Source: Sthenelais limicola (taxonomy: Eukaryota; Annelida; Polychaeta; Phyllodocida; Sigalionidae). From it: a stretch of DNA of 64,000 nt. The translations under genes were made by a program, and so were the position numbers. Positions 35,769 to 46,087 of the stretch are shown here, in pieces (the stretch's first letter is position 1; every line of letters begins with the position of its first letter). Where the stretch lies: positions 111,574,194 to 111,638,193 of the forward strand of contig OW804096.1 of the NCBI GenBank assembly GCA_942159475.1. The letters are read 5' to 3'. The notes under the pieces are model-generated. The model was not told the origin of the DNA and made no database searches. It saw only the letters and a list, made by a program, of their open reading frames with translations.

Positions 35769-38700
35769 TTCTCATTAATAAACTTATTTTAAGACTTATG
35801 CTATTATTAAATTATTCTCATACTTATAATTATACTTATAATTATAATTATAATTATTATTATATAATCGAAATCTCGTTCAAAGCGAGTGCCACTTGTG
35901 GCACTCGTATTTCTCTTGTTTAAATATCTAACGCCTTAAGTCGTTCAAATACTCCTGTACCAATTTCAAGAATGTGTACTAAATACAACCATGCATATCT
36001 AAGATGCATGCTATTGAGTATATTTAGCTACTTCCCTAGTAATTGTTCACCCAGAAATATTGCAAACCCTTTTTTTTTAAAAAAATAAAAAAAATATCAA
36101 ACTTAAAATATCGACGTACTTATTATTCAAGAATGTGTACTAAATACAACCATGCATATCTAAGATGCATGCTATTGAGTATATTTAGCTACTTCCCTAG
36201 TAATTGTTCACCCAGAAATATTGCAAACCCTTTTTTTAAAAAAAAAAAAAATAAAATATCAAACTTAAAATACCAACGTACTTATTAGACGTCCTAATGT
36301 TTACCATTATTAGAATAGGCTCCGTCTCATCTTTTCAAATATCGTATCTCAAATCCATTTTTGCGAATTGTGACTCATTTCTCTGCAACACATCACATAT
36401 TCAGTATGAGATTAACCGAGCTGACACCAATGTAAACATATGTGATGTATCTCAGGTGGCCACCGAAGTGGGTTGGTGTTGGGCAAGTTTGTTTATAGCT
36501 AAGACACGGGTTTGTCTGTGATTATATCACAGATTAGTCTCAAGCTGAGTTGAGGCATGGGACCATCAGAACTGTCAGCAACTCAGGCTGTTACCTGGGA
36601 CACGACTTGGACGTGACTTGATAATCCCAGAGTGTACTGGTTACTTGGCTGGATACGAGAAAATGTGGCTTGGGACATGACCATGGTCACGTCCATTGCG
36701 GCCGTTGCGACCCTATTTTGCCATCACACCTTATAGCAACTACAATCATCATGTGGTTGATTCCTTCATTAAGAACAAATCTGCTGGATTCCCTGATTGT
36801 GACAACTGTGGTTGTAACTTTTGTTTTCATGGTGCGGTTCTCAACTCCAAGCGTGACTCTGGCTCCACTGGTCAAGGTCAAGGTCATCACAACAACCCAC
36901 TGCTCCCGAAAGATACAAGTTCAAGAACAAGTCTAGGGACGCTAGCCTATTCCAGATGACTATCTGTCAGACAACTGTTACTACTGAAACTATCGTACTT
37001 GTACAGCTGACAATTGTCAGAAAGATCACTCTTGTCGTCTTTGCAAACAGAAACACAAGGCCCTTGGGTGTCCCTGTGAGAAAGGGGATTCCTGCCAGTG
37101 AGGTCAACCTCCTCTGGGGAACCCCGGCATCCCAGGCTGTCATGGCAGTGATACACTTCCACTGGTTCTCCCAGCTGCTTTGACACTGTCTTTTTCCATT
37201 GACTGTGATGAAGTTTCTTCTTATGACTGCTCAGCTAGCAAATTAACTTCTGATGTCACCTGTTATGATGGCTATGTGTATTTGCCGAACTTTCTGCTTA
37301 TGCTACTACTCCGTGCCTTGAGTCCTCCCCGCTACTTGTCAACAACGCCCCTGAAGGTCTCAACTTGCTGTGCCCTGTTAGTGATTATTTCATCCCTGTA
37401 GATGATGAATTATTGCTTGATGATAATTGTACTCTTTTGTGTAATGAGACTACCAATTGTTTGTGCGAAATTTCTTGCTTATGTTCATATGTCGATGGTA
37501 CAGTGTTTAATAATCAGTTGTATGACGATGTATGTTATGATAGCATGGGTATTCATGTGGCTGAATCACACATTGATTTTGTTCCTACTAGATTCTGTTC
37601 CGAGCTACCCTTATTCAGGGGGCCTATGTGTAACAATAGTGCATTGGGTGTTACTGCAAATCAGATGAATGCAGATGTTTGCCTTCAAGAATTGCATTTT
37701 GAATATGATTATGTAATCAAAGATTACATTGCCATAGCTATTGTACACGGCTTCAATATTGTTGACTCTATAGATGATGTTACTTCATATGATTGTTGTA
37801 ATAAAGTTTCTGTTCTACACTGGGATGCTTTTGAATTTGTCAATAAACTGTTGCTTGAAGAGGTTCATGATGGTAAATACCAAATTGTTGCTAGTAAACC
37901 TTTATGTGTACACGCTTTAGGAGCAGTTGATAAACCTGACGGCTCTTTCAGGTCAATAGCTGATTGTTGCCAGCCTATTGGTGTTTCAATCAGTAACCAT
38001 ATGAATGTTACTGCTAGATTCACTACATTGGACTATGTATCTTCACTGCTCGAACCAGGTTGCTATTCTTCTTCAGTAAACATATCAGCTGCATACCATA
38101 GTATATCGGTTAATCCTAATCATCATGTTGTACAAGGTATTAGATGGGTCATAAATGGCAAAGCTGTCTTCATGGTTGATAACAGGTTGTGCTTCGGATA
38201 AAAATGCGCGCCTTATATATTCAATTCGGTTACCAATTTCGATGTATACCGCAGAGGTTAGGATAAGGTGGGTAACTATCTAGATGATTTTCTCTGTGTA
38301 AATGCTATTTTTGACGAATGTCAGTTGTGTCAGCATGTTTTTATTCAACCTCTTGTGTAGCTTGGGTTTCAATATTGCATGGAAGAAATGCTCCACTCCA
38401 TCCGCCTGTACAAAGTATTTAGGAGTGGAATTGGACACCGTTGAGATGGTCCTTAGAAAATGTACAATCTTCAGATCTACACATTCAGTAAATTCTGCTA
38501 AATCAGACTGAGAAATGGTCAATACTAGGTTTATCTGAGTATATTTGTTATTGACTTGATTCCAACAATCTGTTTGTGTTGAACTAAGTTTTGAACCTGG
38601 TTTTCGTGTTAAATTAGGGATATTTGAGAAGATTGGTGCAGGCGAATTGTACATTTTCTGGTGATTTCACCCATGTATGGAAAACCATTTATATACATAA

Positions 38701-41700
38701 CGACCAACTACTTACCTTCTGCCTGATCTACCTCTTCCTCTTCTTGTCCCAGCAGCTGACCATGTGTATAGCTGCCTATGCCTATACGCATGTAAAAGAA
38801 CCATTGCTAATATTCAAAAAGAGCAGGGTATTGTACCCTGTTAGCATATTTCCTCTCCTGCCCTGATAGGACCAATATATAAAAGGTATGGTGTCAAAAC
38901 AGGGTGTAAAGCAACATTCCCATTCTGCATGCTTTTCCGATGGCTAATCCAACCTTTTTCTAACCATTTTTATGTGGCCTTGAAATTTAGTCATACCCAT
39001 GCTACATAGCTCTATTATATTCCATCCAGCACACCGCCGTGCTAGCCTTTCCCATTCCTATCTAGCCACCATCACAGTCCAGTCACCACACCAGTAAAAA
39101 ACAAATGGCCGCATCCCACCAAACCAAAAACTCTGACATACAGGCCATGGCAACATATACAAACTTTTCCTACTTCGCATTTTATTCCAATGGCTACCTT
39201 AAATATTATTTACCATCATTCTTTAACATTCCTACTGCACATCAAATTTAAATGCCTATTTTCAACTCCACCTCTCCTAACAATCCCATTGAGCCGGATA
39301 GTGGATTGCTAACAGAATGTGACTTGGGAAGCCTTGACACATATGTCTTGGCTGATGACAAAGCCTTGTTGCCTTTAGCAATTCTATTGGGAATAAGGTG
39401 GTAGTTGGAAGGGTATATGAGGCTACGCTCAGAGTGGATTCCTCATCCTCTTGGAAATGGGTGACTCTGCAGTGAAACAAGTGATTTTCAACTCAGTACA
39501 GGTATCAGATATGCCTTTGGTTCATGATGACCTGATCACCCAGGCGATTGCCAGGTACCGTCCACTACGGAATGTCGCTTATTGGTGAAACTTCTAAAGA
39601 AGTCTGACCTCACTGAGTCCAAACACAAAGTGTAGGTAGCAAGTTGTGTGGTTCTCTGGATGAGTTTCGCTATAGTGCTTTTCGCTACCTGGACACTCTG
39701 GAATGCACCCATTTTGGGTATCATGTTATCACCCATGCACCCATGCACCCATGTTGGATAAATTTTTATGGTTACTAAGAAGGACGGCTCTACATGTTTT
39801 TGTGTTGAATACAGCCAGTCGAATTCTGTCACTTTCCACTCCCTTGTATAGATGAGTGCACTGAAGGATTGGGCAACAATGCCTGGTTCTACACCCTTGA
39901 TCTCCAGAGTGGATGTTGGTAGATTGCCATGAACAAATAGAGCAAAGCAAAAAAATGCTTCTTTCTAGTGTGGGCTTGTTTCATTTTGAAGCCATAAGCT
40001 TTGGATTGTGCAATGCTCCAGCCACATTCCAATGTATGATGGATCTGATTTTGTAATGGCCAGGTTTGCTATGAGTCTTGTTCCAGATTCTAGAAGGGGA
40101 AAGGTGGTCCTTGGATACGCTAGCAATCGTCTCAGCAAACCCCAAACAAACTGCTGTGCTACAATGTAAGAGCTTTTGGAAGTCTTGACCTATCTACAGA
40201 AGTTTTGCCAACGCCAAATTTCTCAGACAGGACAGACCGCACTTCATTTGGATGGCTTCTGAACTTCAAGGACCCAATTGATATGTTGGCACAATGGTTG
40301 ACGGTGTTGCAGGATGGTGGATGTCAAAGCATGATCCTTGACCAACCTGAAAGACCTGCATTGTTGTGGGTTCCAACCTAGAGGTGTGCTCAGATTGTTT
40401 GTGCAGATTCTGAAGAATTGTTTCTCCAGAACATATGATATATTTAGAGTGTTTATCTCAATTATTAATTCAGGTTATTTTTTACAAAGTAGTCTCAGTC
40501 TTTTGACTGGTTTTCGTTCTACCCTGAGTGTGTATTTTAAATAAATATATTCGCTTGATTATATACATTCACTTTGTTGTTGATTGTCACATGGATTTAC
40601 ATAGTAAATATAAATCTATTTGGGGATGAAAGACATGTCATTAACATGTAATCATAGGATGGTGTCAGCTGATAATGTATCTTTAAAGCAATAGTTCTTT
40701 ACTAGCTCACGGCTAGTAGCAGGAACCACAATTTGCTCCTATTCGAGTAGTGCGGATAATTCTCGAAGAACCGCTGAAGACTGAGAAACACTGCACAAAT
40801 ACATTTCAATCTACATAGATCTACTGAATTATATATAACTACAAATACAAAAATACTGCTGTGATACTAGTTTTGGTGTAATCTCAACTCAACTAACAAC
40901 TATTCAATTAATTTCTGGTTGGGAATTGCATTTACAACAAATTCTTTAATCTTCTAATTCAGGTGGTATCGACACAGTGTCTCACACACTTTCTTGGTTC
41001 CTTATCTGCATGGTCAAATTTCCTTCTATACAAGAAGCAGTACATGAAGAAATAAAGGAGAAGTGGAGTAAGTAAATCAGAAGCATTTGCATCGAAATCT
41101 CATGGTAACATATATAGTGGGGTTCCTGGCTAATGCAAAATTTGATTTTCACTTCAAAATCGTGGACAATTTTGTTCTTGGTATCAAATGAAAGCTTAGG
41201 GTCTAAGCTGCAATTTTGGTCCGAGTGGACAACCATCAGTAGTGGGGGCTCAGGCAGACGAGATTACCTTTTTGAGCAAAATGGGGAAAAAAGGTAATCT
41301 CGTCTGCTCAAAAAGGTAATCTCGTCTGCTTGAGCCCCTACTACTACCATATTCCACAAGGGGGCAGTGAGGGCCTATTATTGTGGGGGACTGACACCCT
41401 TTCAATAATTAAGTAAAAATGTTATAAGTTTTGAGACAATAGTCCGATTTGAACATAATTGGTGTCATTAACTTTTGACTAAAGAGACAAAATCATATTA
41501 GTAAAAGTTGTATATCTAGGCGGCTTGCGAACCCCCCCCCCCCCCCCAATATGGGGGGATAGGGTAAACTGGTATGATATGTTCAAACACCTTCAACTTA
41601 TGTAACAATGCTCCGATTTTAATATAACTTGTGTTATTAACGCTAAAATTTACGCTAAAATTTACGCCCAAACTACTGGAACTCCTCTAATACTATCCCA

Positions 41701-44367
41701 TTGGATTATATCTCATGCTATTAAATGTGTAATGCAGCCAAAATATAATGCATATATCTCAAATATCATCCACCTGCATGTAAAATTTAGCATTTGTGTG
41801 GGGTGCGGGGTGGAGGGTCTGGGCAGTGCTCACTTTAGCATTATAGGTAAGATGAATATCATGAAACTGCTTTGGTAGTAATTTTCCTTTTTAAACATAG
41901 CTGGTATCATTGATTTTACAATGATTTTGCAATGAAGGGGTGAATTGATACTTTTAGGTGGGGTGGGAAGTCGTTTATTTTTTTTTGGGGGGGGGGGGGG
42001 GTCTTCTTTGTCAGAGAAGGTAAAGAAAGCATGTTTATGTAAAAGCTTTATCTTTTGAAATAATGGTCTAGATGATGATTAGACGTTATTGAGACATTCA
42101 TCACATTGCAGTACAGAATTTGGAATATACGCACTTGAATACGGCAGGCTATTTATTTTACCAATTTTCTTAATGGGTATATTCTATTTTGGATGGAGGA
42201 GGGGGAGTAGGGGGTTTAGAAGGCCACCTTGATGAAGGAGGTAGTAATACAGGGTAGGGGAGCTAGTGGAGGAGTGGGGGGCAGGCAAGGGGTGGAATGG
42301 GAGGAAGATTGTCTATAGGCAAGAGGCAGGGAGCGAAGAGGTTATAGAAAAAGCGGAGGAGGGGAAGTAATGAAAAGGAAATCAATGGTGAAAGGAGAAG
42401 AAATAAAGAGGACGAATAAAAGAAAGCTGGGGAAGGGGAAGACTAGAGAAGGAGATAAAGAGGATGAATATTTGATTAGGTTTGAGAGGGTTATTTTCCA
42501 TTTGTGCAACACTAAAGCTATGGTGATTTTTTAATGTTACTTTTGAACTTCTGGAATCATTCTAATATCCAAAATTAGTGCTTACTCTATTCTTCAATTA
42601 TAAGATTATGACTGAAATAAGCTAGTCCTGTATTCAATTGTATGAATTTTATTTGTAAAGATCATTATGCAAACTATTTGAGAGAGTAAATCAAGAAAGG
42701 ATTAGGAAAGGGTTTGAATGGGGTGGGCAGGGAGACGAGAGTAAAAGGAGTAAGAAGAAGGGGAAAGAGTGAAAGGAACATGATCATAGGTGCACTAAGA
42801 AGAATACTAGGCAAAGGAAGAATAACCAGAAATGGAAAGGCTGAGACGAAGGGTGTGGAGGGCAGAGAGATAAAGTATTAGAGAATGGTAGGATAAAGGT
42901 GACTGCATGGGGAAAATAGATTATTGACTTCAGGGTTGACTGGTAAGGGCCGAAATAGGAGCAGAGAACGTGGTGGGGAAAAAGGTAAGGTAGGACAAGG
43001 GCCAGGTCGGGCGGACAAAATCTCAGTTTGTGGGCTTGTACAGGAAGAGGGTCAAGATTCTTAAAAGTGCCATTTTAAGAATAAATACTTTTAAAACAAA
43101 TTGAGGGCCCCCAGGACCCCTCTAGCTATAAAATAATTACTAATATGATTGCATCTCTTCATTCCAAAGTGAATGACACCAATTATGCTCAGGTTACTAT
43201 TATTGCAAAAGTTAATTATGACATTTTTACTTAATTATTGAAATGGGTGTCAACCCCCCCCCCCACAATCTTAGCCCCCACGGAATTAAGTTATGTGTCT
43301 TGTAGGATCATACTGAGGGATATTATAACTGACATGTAAGGAGAGGGTATAATCATTTCCATTGTTGCCCCACGTCTATATATAAACCCGTGCCAAGAAA
43401 ATGGGAATGAAGGCACTTTTTTAATAACACCTGTATGTCGTGATTTGTTATGATTACACAATATTTTCCATCTCATCAGCCTCTGGAGTCACTCTGGCTG
43501 ATCTGCATAATAGTTTGGGTTACACACAAGCTGTTATTCATGAGGTTATGAGATACGAAGCACTGTCCTGGCTCAGCATACCTGTAACCACAGCCCGTGA
43601 TACAACAGTCGGTAATTAATACTTGTAGTATTCTATTTTCTGCGATTTCGGAATACATTATCTATTTATTGCCTTTGACCTTCCAGAATGTGAATGAGAT
43701 ATTGGTTCATGAACATGAGTTTTATCAGACATTTTTGTAAAATAATATAAAAGAAGGCATAGTCAATTAATTAATTAATCTCAGGGTTGTCTTAAAATCT
43801 TTCTGACCTTTTTGTCGGAATGTTCATCCATTAGATCTGTTTTGCAATCAAAAGTTTCTCGGAAATATTTATCCTGTCCTGTCAATTCTTCAGACTCCTT
43901 AAATGTGTATACAGCTAATGTTCTCAGCCATATAACTTCATTCCTTTATAATTAAGGTAACCTGAACTAAGCCCAATATAACCGGAAATGTTGAGAATTA
44001 TAAATTTTCTTTTCTTGCAGGTGGATATGGTATCCCCAATGGCTCTTCAGTTATCATAAACAATTGGGCTATGATGATGTCTGAAGATTATTGGGAAAAC
44101 CCAAAGGAGTTCAAACCAGAAAGGTTCCTTAATGACGAGGGGGAACCAAGGCATCACAAAGCTTTCATGCCTTTTGGCTGTGGTCGACGCCGGTGTGTTG
44201 GGGAAATTCTTGGAAGGAACGAGTTTTTTATGTTTGTTGTTCTGATGATACAAAGATTTAAGTTCACAAAACCTCCCAGCAATGAAGACTTCTACTCTCG
44301 GGCCAACATAACAATTGGAAATATCCCTAAAGAATTTCATTTGATTGTTACACCAAGGGATGATTGA
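22462..44367 (+). CDS. Cytochrome P450, CYP2 clan, complete ten-exon gene
   Basis: A microsomal heme monooxygenase that inserts one oxygen of O2 into a lipophilic substrate using P450 reductase. Exons: 22462-22636, 28564-28650, 30313-30411, 30514-30607, 30852-31007, 31222-31436, 31605-31733, 40963-41067, 43480-43611, 44021-44367. They join in frame to 1539 bases, 512 residues, the usual length. Motifs in order: short N-terminal membrane anchor (15-30), proline-rich PPGPTPWPLFGN (45-56), helix C WKFHR (140-144), I-helix GGIDT (319-323), ExxR as EVMR (375-378), PERF (430-433), and heme loop FGCGRRRCVG with Cys456. Text around the I-helix and heme loop resembles CYP17 and CYP1 members, so a steroid or related substrate is possible, but the subfamily cannot be decided here. 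Introns 1 and 7 carry transposon remnants. Confidence 0.93.
23539..23900. repeat. Dispersed repeat end followed by C/T-rich tract, copy 1
   Basis: It opens with ACTAGCAAAGTACCCGTCCT, then CTGGACAGTCACCCTC and a long C/T-rich run. The same opening occurs at 46088. On the minus strand just above it (24018-23806) is a short frame beginning MAESMETQIETDPMLLKMQ that looks like the start of a coiled-coil ORF, but I cannot name it. Confidence 0.6.
24020..25320. other. P450 intron 1, no gene seen
   Basis: AT-rich intron sequence with short open frames only. No domain recognised. Confidence 0.4.
25536..25594 (-). promoter_or_regulatory. Heat-shock-element-like palindrome and TATA box in the element's 3' end
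   Basis: On the minus strand a 16-base palindrome AATGTTCTAGAACATT (25594-25579) extends into TTCTAGAACATTCTAG-like spacing of inverted NGAAN units. About 32 bases further on is TATATATAAAGG (25547-25536), and an AATAAA signal is at 25357-25352. This arrangement looks like a terminal-repeat promoter belonging to the recombinase element. The sites are seen; activity is inferred. Confidence 0.45.
25677..26795 (-). pseudogene. Broken DIRS-type RNase H tail plus tyrosine recombinase
   Basis: On the minus strand the text starts with an RNase H C-terminus (SHIPGHLNVIPDIL, near 26755) and runs into a tyrosine recombinase: N-terminal core-binding part (TQWKKFLLFCDSYGLCPVPA), then RKSNIVP with the first Arg region, LHSLRRFGATF with the HxxR-type box, and a final VLEYL with the candidate nucleophile Tyr. 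An RNase H-recombinase order is diagnostic of YR (DIRS/Ngaro-type) retrotransposons. Three lesions are visible: a 4-base AGGT duplication near 26490, TGA at 26384-26382, and TAG at 25754-25752. The frame would otherwise end at 25677. It lies in P450 intron 1, opposite to the gene. Confidence 0.85.
27078..27256 (+). repeat. Candidate short LTR with primer binding site
   Basis: The stretch begins TGTGACACCC and ends TTCACTACA at 27237, contains an AATAAAGGG signal, and is followed after three bases by TGGTGCCGTGACCAGG, a primer-binding-like site common in LTR retrotransposons. A 21-base match to its 3' end recurs at 28242-28262, possibly the end of a second truncated LTR. No coding region remains between them. 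Confidence 0.45.
28564..28650 (+). CDS. P450 exon 2
   Basis: An 87-base exon encoding FYRMSKDKYGPVIRLDI, the first beta strand after the hinge. Acceptor CTTACAG, donor GTGAGT. Too short to be an obvious ORF. Confidence 0.88.
29451..29521. repeat. GC-rich three-part hairpin in P450 intron 2
   Basis: Nested complementary blocks: CGGGCT with AGCCCG, GCAGGGGG with CCCCCTGC, and GTGTGC with GCACAC around a six-base loop. It stands out from AT-rich surroundings. Confidence 0.5.
29562..29573. promoter_or_regulatory. NRF-1-like palindrome
   Basis: TGCGCATGCGCA is a perfect match to the NRF-1 consensus, 40 bases from the GC-rich hairpin. Possible intronic promoter or enhancer, function unknown. Confidence 0.35.
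30313..30411 (+). CDS. P450 exon 3
   Basis: Encodes FEVIQEAFGTKQDDFANRP, the helix B region shared by CYP2-clan enzymes. Acceptor TTTTCAG, donor GTAAGG. Confidence 0.9.
30514..30607 (+). CDS. P450 exon 4
   Basis: Helix C exon with W140 and R144 (WKFHR), which contact heme propionates in the family. Acceptor ATCTTAG; ends in phase 2 at AG|GTATAA. Confidence 0.9.
30852..31007 (+). CDS. P450 exon 5
   Basis: Helix D-E region. The donor GA|GTAAGG was chosen because only this position keeps frame with exon 6 (NKE-YGKDDQEF). Confidence 0.87.
31222..31436 (+). CDS. P450 exon 6
   Basis: Helix F-G region, residues 204-275, starting YGKDDQEF after acceptor ATTTCAG. This region usually lines the substrate entry path. 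Confidence 0.9.
31605..31733 (+). CDS. P450 exon 7
   Basis: Encodes RDLIECLLEQKEKAEKED and LDEEHLIMTVFDVFI, leading into the I-helix. The following 9.2 kb intron holds several transposon remnants. Confidence 0.9.
32010..32045. repeat. Short inverted repeat
   Basis: GTAGCCTACACAACAC pairs with GTGTTGGGTAGGCTAC (one mismatch) across a four-base loop. Confidence 0.6.
32646..33773 (+). pseudogene. DIRS-type retrotransposon Gag, 5' part (degenerate)
   Basis: The frame opens MAVCTACGHEYPHPG with a Cys-rich start, then continues through stops and shifts, with Ser/Thr/Asn-rich text (SSSNGSNSTPNSSG, 33014-33060) and YLNHLEFVTRHAADSDYID near 33701-33760. Stops and frame changes show it is dead. A CRE-like TGACGTCA lies upstream at 32385-32392. 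The assignment depends on the RT found in line downstream. Confidence 0.55.
34632..34701. repeat. (CT)n microsatellite
   Basis: Uninterrupted CT dinucleotides for about 70 bases. It gives false Ser-Leu or Arg-Glu frames on either strand. Confidence 0.97.
34733..34905. repeat. (ATGT)n microsatellite
   Basis: ATGT repeats broken by several AATG units. False Tyr-Val-Cys and Ile-His-Thr frames arise from it. Confidence 0.95.
35228..35600. repeat. TG-rich minisatellite
   Basis: Variants of TGTGTGTTATGCGGGTGTTA repeat with a unit of about 10-11 bases. Frames rich in Cys, Val and Leu open in all three phases of the plus strand, so none is trusted. Confidence 0.9.
35729..35765. repeat. (CT)n microsatellite
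   Basis: A second CT run of about 37 bases. Confidence 0.95.
35965..36286 (+). repeat. 161-base unit in two tandem copies
   Basis: TTCAAGAATGTGTACTAAAT starts at 35965 and 36126. The two copies differ at only a few bases, mostly in the T/A homopolymers, so the duplication is recent. Confidence 0.92.
36728..37183 (+). pseudogene. DIRS-type Gag, 3' part with Cys-rich region (degenerate)
   Basis: After the inserted element the Gag text resumes and includes NYRTCTADNCQKDHSCRLC and KQKHKALGCPCEKG near 36978-37097. The Cys/His spacing suggests a degenerate zinc-binding tail before the RT. Stops interrupt each frame. Confidence 0.5.
37365..38515 (+). pseudogene. DIRS-type reverse transcriptase (degenerate)
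   Basis: One open stretch (to 38201) carries GAVDKPDGSFRSIADC, then NISAAYHSISVNP and VDNRLCFG. After a TAA at 38199-38201 and short disruptions, the text continues with NYLDDFLCVNA (catalytic YLDDF near 38275), WKKCSTPSACTKYLGVELD and then decays. These are the fingers, palm and thumb blocks of YR-retrotransposon RT. No RNase H or recombinase follows in recognisable form. It lies in P450 intron 7, same strand as the gene. Confidence 0.8.
39270..40440 (+). pseudogene. Ty3/gypsy RT and RNase H fragment (degenerate)
   Basis: Shifting frames give VTKKDGSTCFCVEY (39771), IDECTEGLGNNAWF and LDLQSG (39850-39910), then an RNase H block DRTDRTSFGWLLNFKDP (about 40225-40275) followed by MLAQW. These are standard gypsy pol landmarks. 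Many stops; the RT catalytic YxDD box is lost. It is a separate insertion from the DIRS element to its left. Confidence 0.75.
40963..41067 (+). CDS. P450 exon 8 (I-helix)
   Basis: Starts GGIDTVSHTLSWF, the oxygen-binding I-helix motif. The residue after the key threonine is Val where Ser or Thr is common. Donor A|GTAAGTA. Confidence 0.92.
41238..41345. repeat. Palindromic element with 41-base arms
   Basis: Left arm 41238-41278 and right arm 41305-41345 are complementary with two mismatches, with GCAGACGAGATTACCTTTTT at the core. The spacer holds a further reversed copy of AAAAAGGTAATCTCGTC. P450 intron 8. Confidence 0.85.
42180..43060. other. Purine-rich intron segment
   Basis: G- and A-rich plus strand with runs such as GGAGGAGGGGGAG, mixed with AT-rich DNA. 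No gene. Part of P450 intron 8. Confidence 0.6.
43480..43611 (+). CDS. P450 exon 9 (ExxR)
   Basis: K-helix exon, with AVIHEVMRYEALSWLSIP and the E375/R378 salt-bridge pair. Acceptor CTCATCAG, donor GTAATT. Confidence 0.92.
44021..44367 (+). CDS. P450 exon 10 (heme loop, stop)
   Basis: Residues 398-512: GYGIPNGSSVI, FKPERF, FMPFGCGRRRCVGE with heme-ligand Cys456, and the C-terminal beta hairpin ending IVTPRDD. Acceptor TTCTTGCAG. Stop TGA at 44365-44367. Confidence 0.95.
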
Positions 44368-45349
44368 CGCTTCTGAACATGCATCATGGTAACAAGATTT
44401 GGCTAATGTAGGCCTACAAAGTAATATAGGTTATAGAATATGGTTATGTTCACCATCATATATCTCTTGTGAAATGATTGTCTAAGCCTTCTTTTATATT
44501 GTCAGAATACTAAATACATTATACAGCATATGTTTTATAGTCCTATCAGTATACTAAACTAATTTCATTCTCCTACATTAATGAAAACAATTAGTAGATT
44601 ACATGATGGAGTAATAGAGAGAGTGTATTGATATCGTCTTGACAATTGATTCCCTCACTGAAATTTCATTCGCCGAGCTGATCATTATTGTTATAGTTTT
44701 TACACATCGAAATTATTATAGTTTTATGTACATAAAAATCTGAATGCAATATCTGCAAGCTGCAGATCTTCCAATTGACCCTCATAGCATACTCTGACTG
44801 AAATATGGTATCTAACTACAATGTAAACATCTTTGCACATGAGGTACACAGTGAGGATTCGACTCTTCCCGCTATTCCCAATCAGTTCCATTCTGATTGG
44901 GTTTACATCTTTACACGAATAATCATGGCAGCTCTGCTTTATATACACTGTGGTTTAATGTAATAAGGTATGTGAGCCATATTTTGATACAGGACTCATG
45001 GTTTCATACTTGTTTTCTTCCCCCCCCCTCCCACTTTGCTCAGCTCTGGGTTACATTTGGTTTAATCTACCCCATCCCAAGTCTCCTGGAGGTAGACTGT
45101 TCTCAAGAAAGTACTGAAGTCTTTTCTAGATTTGCACCTGAAGCCTCTGATTTCCATTTTGTTCCAGTAGAAAGGTATTAGATAAGTGATTTTTTTACCT
45201 TTTCAGTATGGGGGTTATTATTTTCAGAAGTCTTCTATCATTTGTGCTTCTTAGGGGCCTGGGTTTGCTCTTTATATTCTAGTTCTTCCTACTTATAGTT
45301 ATATTAGTGGGTATGCTAGGTCAAGTAGATGTACTTCCCTTCTAACTGA
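44368..45349. other. P450 3' flank
   Basis: AT-rich, no coding signal and no clear polyadenylation signal close to the stop. The 3' untranslated region probably covers the first part. Confidence 0.4.
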
Positions 45350-45893
45350 TAATGGGGCTAATTTTAGGGTTTGTTGTATGGCATTCACATTTGTCATTTT
45401 AGGAAGTTTCTTAGCTATCTTGATTTAATTGCACTATTTTGGACAATTTGTAGTTTTTTGAGCAAGTGCTCACGTGCAACATTATATACAATATCTCTGT
45501 ATTCCAAGAATGGGCAAACAGCCACTTTGTAGAGCATTAGGATGGTTTCTTCACTAGCCACATACCATAGTCTCGATAGGGATCTAAGTTTTGACCTTGC
45601 AAGGTCTAGCTTTGATTGTAGGTGTGATTTGAATATTAGTTCATCATCAATTTTTAAGCCCAGAGATATGTGTACTCATGCGTGGTATCTAATTCCTATC
45701 TTGAAAGTTCAGTTTGTTGTTGGTTATGTAGGTAGTTTTTAAACCATCGCAGAGCGGAGTCCCCAACTCCCAGAACCTGTAATTTGTTTAAGAGAACAAC
45801 ATGATCTACCGTATCAAACGCCTTTCTAAAGGCCAGGAAGGGGACCACCATACTAACCCTACTGTTTGATTGGGGCAGACCTTGATAAAGCAA
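45350..45893 (-). pseudogene. Non-LTR retrotransposon RT fragment with internal deletion
   Basis: The first part reads AFRKAFDTVDHVVLLNKLQ and LGVGDSALRWFKNYLHN, the palm region of Jockey/CR1-like LINEs. From about 45690 it jumps directly to thumb and C-terminal text (LGLKIDDELIFKSHLQSKL, SRLWYVASEETILMLYK, PFLEYRDIVYN). The catalytic YADD block between them is missing, so an internal deletion occurred. Confidence 0.8.
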
Positions 45894-46087
45894 ATCGGCT
45901 GGAAGGTCTTTCAGAGCACCAGGACCTTAATAGAGCCACCAATAGAGTGAACAAGGAAATTTTTCTGATAAATAGGGAGCGAGGGGGAGACCATCTACAC
46001 TTCACCAACAAAGTGCATGTATGAAAGCAAGGACGGCCTAAGCATTTCATCTACTGGATGAAATTCATCTGGATGGGTTTATTAAGA

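Larger units (their letters stand above)
33774..36727. mobile_element. 2.95 kb element with inverted ends, nested in the DIRS Gag
   Basis: The left end GTGATGTCAAAATAGGGTCG is matched by the complement of the right end (36727 inward) with changes at a few positions over about 38 bases, including CGACGGCC or CAACGGCC. The interior is non-coding and simple-repeat rich: CT runs, ATGT runs, a TG-rich minisatellite and a 161-base tandem duplication. No transposase is seen. DIRS Gag text appears on both sides, so this inserted later. Target duplication not resolved. Confidence 0.6.
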
